Assembly: GCF_013393385.1 (NCBI RefSeq)
Contig: NZ_AP023239.1
Coordinates: 4,216,001-4,280,000 of the forward strand
Direction: 5' to 3'
Source of the DNA: Paenibacillus sp. URB8-2
GTDB taxonomy: Bacteria; Bacillota; Bacilli; Paenibacillales; Paenibacillaceae
Length of the DNA: 64,000 nt
This document shows, one piece after another, positions 27,847 through 41,026 of this stretch. Within the stretch, counting starts at the first letter, position 1. The number at the start of each line of letters is the position of its first letter. Made by a program: the position numbers and the translations under genes. The notes below the pieces were generated by a model. It worked only from the letters and a program-made list of their open reading frames with translations. It was not told where the DNA came from and made no database searches.

Positions 27847-28464
27847 CTACTTCGCCACATACAGCAGCTTGAGCGCCTTTTTCATCAGGACGTCAACCGA
27901 ATCGGTCTCCGCTCCTTCCTTCTTCAGCGCCAGCCAGACACGGTCCAGCTCTGTCTCCGTATATCCAAGCGCCTTAAGCCCGTCTCTAGCTTCCTGCCAG
28001 GAAAGCTCGCCGCTCTCCGTATTCTGTTCCAACGCAAACAATCCGGTTTGGAAATTAGCCGTTCCCAGTCCGTCCAGCTTGTCCTTGAGATCCAAAATCA
28101 TCCGCTGCGCCGTCTTCTTCCCGATGCCCGGCAGTTTCGTCAGAAATGTAATGTTCTCCTGATAAATGGCCGAAATGACATGGTCTGGCGTGCCTCCCGT
28201 TAAAATCCCGAGCGCCACACGGGGGCCGATGCCCGACACCTCAATCAGCTTGCGGAACAGCTTCTGTTCCTCTCTGGTGGGAAACCCGAACAGAAGAATC
28301 GCGTCCTCCCGCACGTGATGATGAATATATACAGTCACCGGTCCCTCTTGTTTGGCAAAAGCATAAGGATTCGGGCAAAAGACCCGGTATCCAACGCCCT
28401 GAACATCCAGCACCACATATTCTTGTTCCAAATGGACAACCGGTCCCCTTAAAAAATCGATCAT
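27847..28464 (-). CDS. ruvA: Holliday junction-binding protein RuvA
   Basis: Tetrameric junction-binding partner of RuvB. 205 residues: N-terminal OB fold (MIDFLRGPV.., [16 protein letters not shown]), two helix-hairpin-helix motifs ([15 protein letters not shown] and [17 protein letters not shown], about 75-90 and 110-126), a flexible linker and the C-terminal RuvB-binding domain. The start overlaps the ruvC stop by four bases (ATGA), implying coupled translation. Confidence 0.97.
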   Translation of the reverse strand: MIDFLRGPVVHLEQEYVVLDVQGVGYRVFCPNPYAFAKQEGPVTVYIHHHVREDAILLFGFPTREEQKLFRKLIEVSGIGPRVALGILTGGTPDHVISAIYQENITFLTKLPGIGKKTAQRMILDLKDKLDGLGTANFQTGLFALEQNTESGELSWQEARDGLKALGYTETELDRVWLALKKEGAETDSVDVLMKKALKLLYVAK

Positions 28465-28964
28465 TTGCGCAATACCTCATTTATCTTTGAATTCAGCGTA
28501 TACGAATGAGCATGACAGACCGCAACCGCCAGCGCGTCGGCCACATCGTCGGGTTTCGGAACGGCGGACAGCTTGAGGTACATCCGCACCATTTCCTGCA
28601 CTTGCTTTTTCTCCGCCTTGCCGTAACCGACAATCGCCTGCTTCACCTGCATCGGGGTATATTCCGCCACCGGTAGCCCACGCTGCACAGCCGCCAGCAC
28701 CAGCACACCGCGCGCCTGTCCGACCGACATTGCCGTCGTCACATTGCGGTTGAAGAACAGCTTCTCCAGCGCTACGGCCTCCGGCTTGTAACGGTCAATC
28801 AGCTGCAGCATACCCTCATAAACGTGGAGCAGCCGCTCCTCCTCCGGCGTATGGGCTTCCGTCTGGATACAGCCATACTGAACCGGCGTAAGCTTGCTGC
28901 CATTTTTGTCAATGAAGCCGAAGCCGACAATCGCTATCCCCGGATCGATCCCCAGAATTCGCAA
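28461..28964 (-). CDS. ruvC: Holliday junction resolvase RuvC
   Basis: Endonuclease that cuts Holliday junctions within the RuvABC complex. From the TTG at 28964 it has 167 residues and the standard MRILGIDPG start. Catalytic acids Asp7, Glu67 (VALEKLFF), Asp140 and Asp143 (KPDDVADAL) are all present. The TTG lies eight bases after AGGGGAG, while the in-frame ATG six bases earlier almost touches it. B. subtilis lacks ruvC and relies on RecU, so a complete ruvCAB operon separates this organism from Bacillus. A weak promoter-like TTACAT-17-TATATC lies upstream. Confidence 0.95.
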   Translation of the reverse strand: MRILGIDPGIAIVGFGFIDKNGSKLTPVQYGCIQTEAHTPEEERLLHVYEGMLQLIDRYKPEAVALEKLFFNRNVTTAMSVGQARGVLVLAAVQRGLPVAEYTPMQVKQAIVGYGKAEKKQVQEMVRMYLKLSAVPKPDDVADALAVAVCHAHSYTLNSKINEVLRK

Positions 28965-29187
28965 AACCATCTCTCCCCTATTTATCGGTAGCCTTCCCGC
29001 ACGGTTCATTTCCCCGCCTTGAAAGCGAACATATGTATTCCTTCTACCCATTATAGCAAAAATAGGCTGTCCGGGGAGCATAAACTTTTCCATACCCGAT
29101 ATATAAAATAGTTTCACAAAATGTAACCTTAGCCTCAACCTCACTCAGGGCTTGACCAAACACCCGAAACTGATAAATCATACAACA

Positions 29188-29221
29188 AAAAAAGACCGCC
29201 GGTTTTCACCAACGGCCTTCA
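29188..29221 (-). terminator. Terminator of bofC
   Basis: AAGGCCGTTGGTG/ACCGGCGGTCTT hairpin followed by T7 on the minus strand. Confidence 0.8.
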
Positions 29222-29259
29222 TTACCCATCTCCTCAAGAATTCTCTTCAAAAACCCGCC

Positions 29260-30012
29260 CTACATCGTCTGCTCGGAATCGTCCCGCGCATAATCGCTAA
29301 AGGTCGAAAGCACACTATTGTACTCATCAATATCCTGTACCCGGATTCCGCCCTGAAGCTGCTTCCATACTTTTTCCGGCAGCGAGGATTTCATCGTTCC
29401 AATATCGATTTGAAAAAAGGTTTTAAGCGCCTCCTCCCGTTTAGGAGGTCCTTTGAACAGGGTGAGATTTCCTTCGTTATCTATGCCAATGTACGCTTCC
29501 TTCTTGCAGGAAGGCGATAAATCATTCACATTCCGCTCCAGCCAGACATCTCCGTCAGACCCGATTCTTCCCTGCCAGTCCGGTTGTTCCGAAAGCAGAG
29601 CCTGCAATTTCTCGGGATTCATTGGTCCTAAAGTATCCCGGACTTCATCACCACTAACGTAGGATGTCTTGTAATGGACTTTACGGCTGAGGCCGGTATC
29701 TTCAATAATCATGCTAAGCGACTTCGCATCGCCCAGACCCAAAATTCGTTCCCCCGGCTCTTCTTGTCCGAATACGGCCGAAGCCTGCTCATGCAGCAGA
29801 GTATAGTTGGAAACGGCATGGTTGTTCAGTTCGGCAAACTTTGCTTCCACCGCCGACATCGATCCCGTCAGCAGATCCGACAAGCGATCCGATACCCGCA
29901 ATCCCGACCAGGCGCATACCGTAAGGACCGCACAGGCCGTTCCGACCCACAGCGCTTTTTTCCAGCGTCTCCACCGGCGCCACAGCTGCTTTTTCAAACG
30001 AAAAGCACTCAT
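29260..30012 (-). CDS. bofC: BofC-like intercompartmental sporulation signalling protein
   Basis: 250 residues with a short basic N-terminus and one membrane helix (ALWVGTACAVLTVCAWSGL, about 20-38), then an exported domain. The C-terminal half (GLSRKVHYKTSYVSGDE, then CKKEAYIGIDNEGNLTLFKGPP) is the BofC C-terminal domain. In B. subtilis BofC is secreted from the forespore and restrains SpoIVB, which activates pro-sigma-K processing. Its place next to ruvA/ruvB matches. ATG at 30012 with GAAGGGATTAAC upstream. Confidence 0.85.
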   Translation of the reverse strand: MSAFRLKKQLWRRWRRWKKALWVGTACAVLTVCAWSGLRVSDRLSDLLTGSMSAVEAKFAELNNHAVSNYTLLHEQASAVFGQEEPGERILGLGDAKSLSMIIEDTGLSRKVHYKTSYVSGDEVRDTLGPMNPEKLQALLSEQPDWQGRIGSDGDVWLERNVNDLSPSCKKEAYIGIDNEGNLTLFKGPPKREEALKTFFQIDIGTMKSSLPEKVWKQLQGGIRVQDIDEYNSVLSTFSDYARDDSEQTM

Positions 30013-30198
30013 GTTAATCCCTTCATTCTGCTTTTTTCCCTAATTTGCCCGGGGTAGGCGGGATTTATGCAAGCTTTAGCTTTTTCGTTCGATGGATTTG
30101 CTTTCCGAAACTAATGATGATTACGCCAGACTTCGTTAATCAGAAAGTGACGTTTTGCCGGAGGATCAAATTCGAGGCAGGCTCTAAATACGAAGGCA

Positions 30199-30242
30199 CA
30201 AAAAAAGGCTTAATCAAGCTGTACACTCAGCTTAATCAACCC
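30199..30242 (-). terminator. Terminator of the tRNA cluster
   Basis: Imperfect stem built on AAGCTG/CAGCTT and flanking TTAATC/GATTAA-type pairs, followed by T8 on the minus strand, 35 bases beyond the last tRNA. Confidence 0.65.
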
Positions 30243-30276
30243 TAAATTAGGTATCGACTCATTTAATAAAGTAAGA

Positions 30277-30353
30277 TGGCGCGCCCTGAGAGATTCGAAC
30301 TCCCGGCCTTTTGATTCGTAGTCAAACGCTCTATCCAGCTGAGCTAAGGGCGC
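30277..30353 (-). tRNA. tRNA-Arg (anticodon ACG)
   Basis: 77 nt including encoded CCA. Acceptor GCGCCCT/AGGGCGC, anticodon loop CTACGAA between TTTGA/TCAAA, T-loop GTTCGAATC. The A34 is expected to be read as inosine. Last of five tRNA genes in the cluster. Confidence 0.96.
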
Positions 30354-30359
30354 AAAATA

Positions 30360-30434
30360 TGGAGCGGACGACGGGAATCGAACCCGCGACCCTCGCCTTG
30401 GCAAGGCGATGCTCTACCGCTGAGCCACGTCCGC
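30360..30434 (-). tRNA. tRNA-Gly (anticodon GCC)
   Basis: 75 nt with encoded CCA. Acceptor GCGGACG/CGTCCGC, anticodon loop TTGCCAA, T-loop GTTCGATTC. Confidence 0.96.
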
Positions 30435-30465
30435 ATAACGCTTTTAAATTAGGAAAATACAATAA

Positions 30466-30542
30466 TGGCGGAACCGACGGGATTCGAACCCGCGATCTCC
30501 TGCGTGACAGGCAGGCATGTTAGGCCTCTACACCACGGTTCC
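30466..30542 (-). tRNA. tRNA-Asp (anticodon GTC)
   Basis: 77 nt with encoded CCA. Acceptor GGAACCG/CGGTTCC, anticodon stem CCTGC/GCAGG around CTGTCAC. It is the substrate of the aspS enzyme at the left edge of the window. Confidence 0.96.
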
Positions 30543-30563
30543 AAGAGGCTCTTCTTTAAGAAG

Positions 30564-30643
<80 letters not shown>

Positions 30644-30676
30644 TCAACAAACAAAAATTCAAATCTGATAAATAAA

Positions 30677-30751
30677 TGGTGACCCGTAGGGGATTCGAAC
30701 CCCTGTTACCTCCGTGAAAGGGAGGTGTCTTAACCCCTTGACCAACGGGCC
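30677..30751 (-). tRNA. tRNA-Glu (anticodon TTC)
   Basis: 75 nt with encoded CCA. Acceptor GGCCCGT/ACGGGTC, anticodon loop CTTTCAC between CTCC/GGAG. First gene of the tRNA cluster, about 30 bases after a predicted start site. Confidence 0.96.
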
Positions 30752-30786
30752 ATACTAATCAACTCTTGTTCGTGACGACAAAATTT

Positions 30787-30815
30787 ATTATATCAAATTT
30801 ATGCACATAAAGCAA
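30787..30815 (-). promoter_or_regulatory. Sigma-A promoter of the tRNA cluster
   Basis: Minus strand TTGCTT (30810-30815), 17-base spacer, TATAAT (30787-30792). It lies downstream of the rRNA terminator, so the five tRNA genes form their own unit. Confidence 0.7.
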
Positions 30816-30860
30816 TAGTTAATATTGTTTTCATATAGTTGCTTTAAAGATCGACATAAC

Positions 30861-30889
30861 AAAAAACCACTGCTGAAATTCAGCAGTGG
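30861..30889 (-). terminator. Terminator of the rRNA operon
   Basis: Perfect 9-bp stem CCACTGCTG/CAGCAGTGG with loop of five and T6 on the minus strand, eight bases after the 5S gene. Confidence 0.9.
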
Positions 30890-30896
30890 CTCATGT

Positions 30897-31013
30897 GCTT
30901 GGCGGCGTCCTACTCTCCCAGGACCCTTCGGTCCAAGTACCATCGGCGCTGGAGGGCTTAACGGTCGTGTTCGGGATGGGTACGCGTGGAACCCCTCCGC
31001 CATCGCCACCAAA
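30897..31013 (-). rRNA. rrf: 5S ribosomal RNA
   Basis: About 117 nt. Recognisable Firmicute 5S from TTTGGTGGCGATGGCGG at the 5' end through CCCATCCCGAACACGA to GACGCCGCCAAGC at the 3' end. Third gene of the 16S-23S-5S operon. Ends are good to a few bases. Confidence 0.95.
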
Positions 31014-31134
31014 CGGATGTTTTCCGGTCGCTTCGCTTCCCGAATCTCTTCAGGAAAATCATCGACTACAGAAAACGCGCTACAGAGATCTTACTCCCTG
31101 AAAACTGGAACCGAAACGAATCTTGCGTTTAATT

Positions 31135-35841
<4,707 letters not shown>

Positions 35842-36068
35842 GGTTTTTTCGTGAGGTTACCACCCGGATCACTCCGAGAAAATAACCATCCGAAAAGTTT
35901 ATCGATAGAGCGATAAGCTCATTTTGAAACATCTGACGAGAATTTGCATTCTCTTCATTTTGGAACTCGCTAAAGCGAATCCCCACTCACTCGTTGTTCA
36001 GTTTTCAAAGATCAAACTTTATCGTTTTAAATCTTCAGTGCGGATGAGCATTTCTCAACCGGATCTTT

Positions 36069-36097
36069 ATCATATCACTTTTTTCGACCGATTGCAA
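36069..36097 (-). promoter_or_regulatory. rRNA operon promoter P2
   Basis: Minus strand TTGCAA (36092-36097), 17-base spacer, TATGAT (36069-36074). It is the promoter nearer to 16S, giving a leader of about 220 bases with several hairpins. Confidence 0.7.
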
Positions 36098-36193
36098 CAA
36101 CTTTTTTAAAAGCGTCAGCGTCTTTATATTAAGACTCTCTTTTTCCCTATTAAAAAATTGTTGTTAAACAGCTGCATCAGCGACTGGATTTAT

Positions 36194-36222
36194 AATATAA
36201 CATGTCCCGGCAAGAGTAACAA
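36194..36222 (-). promoter_or_regulatory. rRNA operon promoter P1
   Basis: Minus strand TTGTTA (36217-36222), 17-base spacer, TATATT (36194-36199). Upstream of P2 by about 125 bases, giving the tandem arrangement usual for rRNA operons. The 35842-36302 stretch holds these promoters and leader hairpins but no gene. Confidence 0.6.
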
Positions 36223-36302
36223 CCCGTAAATTTTACCAATTTGGAGCTGGTATCATTTCCTTACTCAATTCGCCCTAAAGTCCCGTAAAGGAAACGCACA
36301 CG

Positions 36303-36344
36303 AAAAGCGTGCAGACCGCACCCAAAGATAATGGATCTGCACGC
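36303..36344 (-). terminator. Terminator of safA
   Basis: GCGTGCAGA pairs with TCTGCACGC around a 19-base loop, with TTTT following on the minus strand. Confidence 0.7.
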
Positions 36345-36367
36345 GCAATTTCTATAATATTGACACC

Positions 36368-37852
36368 TTAATCGGAAATCCAGGGATTCCGGCGTTTTTT
36401 CGACGTCCCTCTGCTTTTGCTAGAATTCTGTTTAGCGGAGCCGCTCGGTTTGACATCCTTGCCGGAACGGCTTGATGTTTTGACTTTGGCTGCGGACGTA
36501 GCGGAAGCTGCTTTGGTCTCAACAGGGGCGGCATTCTGGACTGCCGCAGTCCCGTTGACCGTATTCAGCCCCTCCTGCGAAGACAATTCTCCTGCTGCGG
36601 CATCCGCCTGCGTCTCTCCCGGGATTCGGCTCAAGTAGTCCCAATCGTCCTTGCCCGGATATTCCGGCATCTGTGGAATGCCTGCGGTAACGGGAGAGCC
36701 GTAAGCTCCGGGTGGGTATGAAGGCGCCGAATAGGGTGGGGGAAACCCCATTCCATATGGAAAGCTTTGGGCTTCGCTCGTATAAACAGGCATTGCGCCA
36801 TATACCGGTGCCTCATGGCCGCCAGGGTACGGCTGGAGACCGTCGCATCCACAGGAAGGCCAAGGAAGTGTTGCCGGCTGAATGCCGTACTGCGGTGAGG
36901 TATAGGCCGGATGCTCCGGGTAGGGTTTGACGTTGGCGGCGGGCATCTCTGCGGTATAGCCCGGCATGACTCCCGGATAGCACGGCGCCGCGATATTGGC
37001 GACAGGATAAACCGGTGCCGGGTAGCAATAAGGAGCCTGCATTTCAGGCATATACGCAGCAGGCTGAACGTTGCTAGGAGCATAAGGGATCGGCTGCACA
37101 GCCTCATACAGCGGGTATGTTGGAGGGCAGTCGTAATAGTACGGATTTTCGGCTATCCCCGGGTATCCAAAGGATTTATCGCAGGGGGTTACAGGTTCAC
37201 AGGCGCAATATTCTTTGGGATGCTCGGGCATCGGTGGCAAAGAAACGGCTTCTTGGGCAGGAACCGAAATCTGTACAAACAGGCTCTGCGACTCGGTATG
37301 AATCTTCTCGGTAACCGGCGCCACAGGTGCCGGGATCACAGGCGCAGGGATAACAGGCATAGGGTTAACAGGCGCAGGGGCTGGCTCAACTGGCACCGGA
37401 GCAATGGGAGCTGTCTCTTTCGCTTTTTCAATGGGACCCGTATATGCTTTTCCGCCGGGAACGGTTTTGTCAGAAACGCCCATCACTGCATGTTCCGGTT
37501 GGTGTACAAGCGGAGCTGCCCCTTTTTTCGGAATGTTGACGATATCTCCTATTTTAAGCACATCGGGATTCTTGAGCTGGGGATTGGCCTGGATGATATC
37601 CTTGAGCTGAATCCCCCATGCCTTTGACAGTTTCCACAGGGTGTCTCCCTGCATGACCGTATGTTTGTGGAACAGCTCGCCGCCGTCCGGCACGGGAACG
37701 GGAACCGAAGGGATTTTCACCTTGTCTCCGATAGCCAGAACTTCGGGATTTGCGATTTGCGGATTGGCCTCAATTAATTTATCGAGCGGCACCCCATACT
37801 TTTTCGATAATTCATAGAGCGTATCGCCTTGCTTGACCATGTGTATTTTCAC
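36368..37852 (-). CDS. safA: SafA-like LysM spore-coat assembly protein
   Basis: 494 residues from the GTG at 37852, which follows AGGAGG by ten bases and gives MKIHMVKQGD, matching the SafA start. Two LysM modules: HMVKQGDTLYELSKKYGVPL (about 4-50) and HTVMQGDTLWKLSKAWGIQL (about 63-110). They bind cortex peptidoglycan. The rest is low-complexity Pro/Tyr/Ala-rich sequence (PVIPAPVIPAPVAPV; many CYP/YPG repeats) and a basic Ser/Lys tail (TSSRSGKDVK, SKSRGTSKKRR). B. subtilis SafA anchors the inner coat to the cortex. Mother-cell expression is expected, but I could not identify a sigma-E/K promoter. Confidence 0.85.
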   Translation of the reverse strand: MKIHMVKQGDTLYELSKKYGVPLDKLIEANPQIANPEVLAIGDKVKIPSVPVPVPDGGELFHKHTVMQGDTLWKLSKAWGIQLKDIIQANPQLKNPDVLKIGDIVNIPKKGAAPLVHQPEHAVMGVSDKTVPGGKAYTGPIEKAKETAPIAPVPVEPAPAPVNPMPVIPAPVIPAPVAPVTEKIHTESQSLFVQISVPAQEAVSLPPMPEHPKEYCACEPVTPCDKSFGYPGIAENPYYYDCPPTYPLYEAVQPIPYAPSNVQPAAYMPEMQAPYCYPAPVYPVANIAAPCYPGVMPGYTAEMPAANVKPYPEHPAYTSPQYGIQPATLPWPSCGCDGLQPYPGGHEAPVYGAMPVYTSEAQSFPYGMGFPPPYSAPSYPPGAYGSPVTAGIPQMPEYPGKDDWDYLSRIPGETQADAAAGELSSQEGLNTVNGTAAVQNAAPVETKAASATSAAKVKTSSRSGKDVKPSGSAKQNSSKSRGTSKKRRNPWISD

Positions 37853-37893
37853 GCAATAATAACCTCCTAACGTTTTGTGGAGCAATGCTTATT

Positions 37894-37991
37894 GAAATAT
37901 AAGAATGCATAAGCTTTGAGCTTACCCAAGGCCTTATATTTCCGCGAGAAACGATGCTGCCTCTCATGAGAACGGGACGCTCGTTTCTTCT
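37894..37991 (-). repeat. Two-hairpin dispersed element, copy 2
   Basis: Read on the minus strand: hairpin I arms AGAAACGA (37988-37981) and TCGTTTCT (37954-37947) with inner TCTC/GAGA; hairpin II arms GAAATATAAG (37942-37933) and CTTATATTTC (37903-37894) with inner TAAGCT/AGCTTA. Same order and near-identical spacing as 4645-4742; I estimate about 70 percent identity by eye. It lies between the ilvE terminator and safA, its end 41 bases before the safA start. Confidence 0.75.
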
Positions 37992-38070
37992 GGCGCAGTG
38001 ATTTGCGGTAGAGCCGCCTCCTTCGTTACTACATCTTATGCAGCCCATGGGCGATTGACATCCCGGAAGC

Positions 38071-38117
38071 AAAAAAAATCCTTTGACACGGCATGAGTGC
38101 ATGCGCATCAAAGGATT
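38071..38117 (-). terminator. Terminator of the amino-acid operon
   Basis: AATCCTTTGA/TCAAAGGATT outer stem with inner GCATG/CATGC, followed by T8 on the minus strand, after ilvE. Confidence 0.88.
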
Positions 38118-38138
38118 GGTCGTTGCTATTCAAAAAAC

Positions 38139-39023
38139 TTAGGACTGCCACACCTTGTAGCCGTCTTTGTCCACAATGCTCCGGAATTCCTCAAGTAGCT
38201 TCAGTGTGATCGGACCGGCATGGCCTTCGCCAATAATCCGTCCGTCGATTTCACGGGCCGCAATAACCTCCGCCGCCGTTCCGGTGAAGAATACTTCGTC
38301 CGCAATATAAATATCGTGCATCGTAAAAGGCTGTTCCTTAAGCGTGATGCCGAGCTTCTCGCACAACTCGATAATGGCAAGACGCGTAATGCCTTCGAGA
38401 GCGCCAAGGTAGCAAGGCGGCGTGTAGACAACGCCATTTTTGATGATGAAAATATTATCTCCGGAGCCTTCGGTTACATACCCCTGTGCGTTCAGCATGA
38501 TCGCCTCATCGGCTTCCGCGAGGTTGGACTGGATTTTGACCAGAATGTTGTTCAGATAGTTAAGCGATTTGATCTTCGGATTCAGCGCATCCGGAATGTT
38601 GCGGCGCTGGGACACGGAAACGGCGCGAAGGCCGTTCAGATAAGCCTCTTCGGGATAGATGGCCAGCTGCTCTACAATAATAATGACACTGGCTTTGGGG
38701 CACCGGCGCGGATCAAGTCCGAGGTTGCCGGGGCCGCGGGAAACGATAAGGCGGATATAACCGTTGCGCATCTCATTGCGGCGAATCGTCTCTGCCATCG
38801 CTTCCAGCATCTCGTCATAAGTCAGCGGGATATCAAGCATGATGGATTTAGCCGAATCATACAGTCTGTCCAAATGCTCTTTGCATTTAAAAATGTTGCC
38901 GTTATAAATCCGGATCCCTTCAAAAATCCCATCGCCATACAGAAAGCCGTGGTCAAAAACGGATACCATGGCATTTTCCTTCGTTACGTATTGTCCATCT
39001 AGATAAATCAACTGCTCAGACAT
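38139..39023 (-). CDS. ilvE: Branched-chain amino-acid aminotransferase (class IV)
   Basis: PLP enzyme for the last step of Ile/Val/Leu synthesis. 294 residues from the ATG at 39023 (GGAGG in CGGAGGTGCAG upstream), the short subgroup. Schiff-base lysine in IKSLNYLNN (Lys152), EGSGDNIF phosphate-contact region, and FFTGTAAEV near the C-terminus. Starts MSEQLIYLDGQYV. D-amino-acid or aminodeoxychorismate lyase relatives share the fold, but LDPRRCP and the gene context support BCAT. Last gene of thrB-pheA-ilvE, with four bases between pheA and its start. Confidence 0.9.
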   Translation of the reverse strand: MSEQLIYLDGQYVTKENAMVSVFDHGFLYGDGIFEGIRIYNGNIFKCKEHLDRLYDSAKSIMLDIPLTYDEMLEAMAETIRRNEMRNGYIRLIVSRGPGNLGLDPRRCPKASVIIIVEQLAIYPEEAYLNGLRAVSVSQRRNIPDALNPKIKSLNYLNNILVKIQSNLAEADEAIMLNAQGYVTEGSGDNIFIIKNGVVYTPPCYLGALEGITRLAIIELCEKLGITLKEQPFTMHDIYIADEVFFTGTAAEVIAAREIDGRIIGEGHAGPITLKLLEEFRSIVDKDGYKVWQS

Positions 39024-39027
39024 GAAC

Positions 39028-39915
39028 TTACTGCACCTCCGCTTTCTCTTCCTCATAGGTGTATGTGGGATACGAGCCCAGAATTCGGACCTGGCAGCCC
39101 AAAGCTTTGATTTCCTCAATAGCGGCAGGCAGGAGGACCGATTCCAACGGTTCGAGCACATCGATATAAAAATAATAGGTACCCAGCTTCTTCTTCGTCG
39201 GCCGCGATTCAATCCGCGATAAATTCAGCTTGCGCCAGGCAAAAGCCGAGAGCACCTGATGAAGCGCGCCCGGAAAATCCTCCGGCAGCGTGACCAGCAC
39301 GCTGGTCTTGCTGCCAGTGCTTACGCGGGGGATATCAAGCTTCCCGGGTCCCGCCAGCACAAAACGGGTAAAATTGTTGTGATGATCGGTAATTTTGCTT
39401 GCGATAATCTCTAGTCCAAAAGTCTTCGCACCAAGCTCAATGCCGATTGCCGCCCAGCCTTTGCCGGGATTGTTCTTGACGATTTCCACAGCTTCCGAGG
39501 TGCTGCCCACGGTTTCAAGTTCGGCTGACGGGGCATGACTTCGGATAAAATGGCCGCACTGGGCCATTGCAACCGGATGGGAGAGGATTTTTACGATGCC
39601 CGAGTAATCGACCTCGCCTTTTCCGTCCGTAAACTCGCCGGGATTAGCGATCAGGTTCTGCACGGAAGGATAAATCCATTCGGCCTGCATCGGCAAATCC
39701 ACTTCATGAATAAGCCAGTCCATGTGCAGGCTGACCGAGCCTTCAATCGTATTCTCGACCGGAATGACGCTGTAATCGGTCTCTCCTTTGGCCGTGGCCA
39801 GAAACACGTCGGAAATAAGCTTATAGAACACAGGCCGGCAGGGCTCCCCTTTCATTAGATACAGCAAAGCTTCATGAGAGGTCGTTCCCTGCGGCAGCAC
39901 CGCTATTGATTTCAT
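39028..39915 (-). CDS. pheA: Prephenate dehydratase with ACT domain
   Basis: Converts prephenate to phenylpyruvate in Phe synthesis. 295 residues from the ATG at 39915 (AAAAGGAGAAG upstream). The catalytic domain has the PVENTIEGSV motif (about 52-61) and the HNNFTRF Thr-Arg-Phe motif; the C-terminal ACT domain contains LSRIESRPTKKKLGTYYFYID and gives Phe feedback control. The start overlaps the thrB stop by four bases (ATGA). As in B. subtilis there is no chorismate mutase fusion. Confidence 0.95.
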   Translation of the reverse strand: MKSIAVLPQGTTSHEALLYLMKGEPCRPVFYKLISDVFLATAKGETDYSVIPVENTIEGSVSLHMDWLIHEVDLPMQAEWIYPSVQNLIANPGEFTDGKGEVDYSGIVKILSHPVAMAQCGHFIRSHAPSAELETVGSTSEAVEIVKNNPGKGWAAIGIELGAKTFGLEIIASKITDHHNNFTRFVLAGPGKLDIPRVSTGSKTSVLVTLPEDFPGALHQVLSAFAWRKLNLSRIESRPTKKKLGTYYFYIDVLEPLESVLLPAAIEEIKALGCQVRILGSYPTYTYEEEKAEVQ

Positions 39916-40892
39916 GACCGTACTTCTCCTTTTATCATATCCAAAAATGATTGATTTTGCATCCCATTTTCGTCTACAGATTCCGCAAGCGCTCCCGTTC
40001 GGCACGGCAGAAGCCAGCGGGTACGCGCTTCAATGCCATGTTTACGCATAGTTTCTGTCAGAAAGGCTTCCAGTTCGCTCTTTCGGGACTCTCGCCCATC
40101 CACAAGCGCAATCAGCGTCGGGCCGGCGCCGCTTAAGGCGATGCCGAGGGCGCCGTGCCGCGTAGCTTCGGCCAGAACGGCTTCCATGCCGGGAACCAGA
40201 GCGGCCCGGTACGGCTGGTGCAGGCGATCCCGCATCGCCGCCCCGATCAGATCGAGGCGCCCGCTGGCAAGCGCTCCTGTCAGCAGCGAAGATCGGCTGA
40301 CATTGTATACGGCATCGGCGACAGTCACGCTGGACGGGAGCACTTCCCGCGCTTTGGACGTCGCCAGCTCGAACTCGGGTATGACGACGAGGGTCTCCAG
40401 ATCATCTGGCGGTTCGATGCGGATGACATCGGCATGGCTGCCATCCCAGGCGGCGGCGATAATCCCGCCGAACAGGGAAGCGCCGACGTTATCGGGGTGC
40501 TTCTCCAGCGCCGTAGCCATATCGAAGATCCGCTCATGGCTCAGAGGGGAACCGATCAGCGCATTGGCCGCAACCATGCCACCGATAATGGCGGAGGCGC
40601 TGCTGCCGAGACCGCGTGTCAGCGGGATCTCGGAATACATTGATATTTCCAGTTCGGGGACGGATACGCCCGCCTCGTCGAACACCATCTGCGCGACTTT
40701 ATAAATCAGGTTGCTTTTATCCCGGGCCACATCCTTCATCTCATCGCCGTAAAGGTGAAACTCGGTCTGCTCCGCTTCTCCCATTTCGATCCAGGCGTAC
40801 AGCGACAGCGCCATCCCGAGCGTATCGAATCCCGGCCCCAGATTGGCGGTGCTGGCAGGAACTTTTACCCTTACCTTCCGGACGTTACTCAT
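39912..40892 (-). CDS. thrB: Homoserine kinase
   Basis: Phosphorylates homoserine on the way to threonine. 326 residues, GHMP kinase fold: VPASTANLGPGFDTLG (11-26), the ATP loop PLTRGLGSSASAI (90-102) and the C-terminal GIALSGAGPT motif. ATG at 40892 with GGGCGGTG upstream. It lies 134 bases after hom and directly before pheA. The hom-thrB pair lacks the usual thrC between them. Confidence 0.95.
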   Translation of the reverse strand: MSNVRKVRVKVPASTANLGPGFDTLGMALSLYAWIEMGEAEQTEFHLYGDEMKDVARDKSNLIYKVAQMVFDEAGVSVPELEISMYSEIPLTRGLGSSASAIIGGMVAANALIGSPLSHERIFDMATALEKHPDNVGASLFGGIIAAAWDGSHADVIRIEPPDDLETLVVIPEFELATSKAREVLPSSVTVADAVYNVSRSSLLTGALASGRLDLIGAAMRDRLHQPYRAALVPGMEAVLAEATRHGALGIALSGAGPTLIALVDGRESRKSELEAFLTETMRKHGIEARTRWLLPCRTGALAESVDENGMQNQSFLDMIKGEVRS

Positions 40893-41026
40893 GTCTGCAC
40901 CGCCCTTTGGCAGCCATAAGGCCTTGAATAAAAATCATGGGACACTTCTCTATATTATCCTTCAATATGAAATATCTCACAAGCCATGTTCTCCTTTAAA
41001 GATAATTGCCTTTCCGGCGGTTTGCT

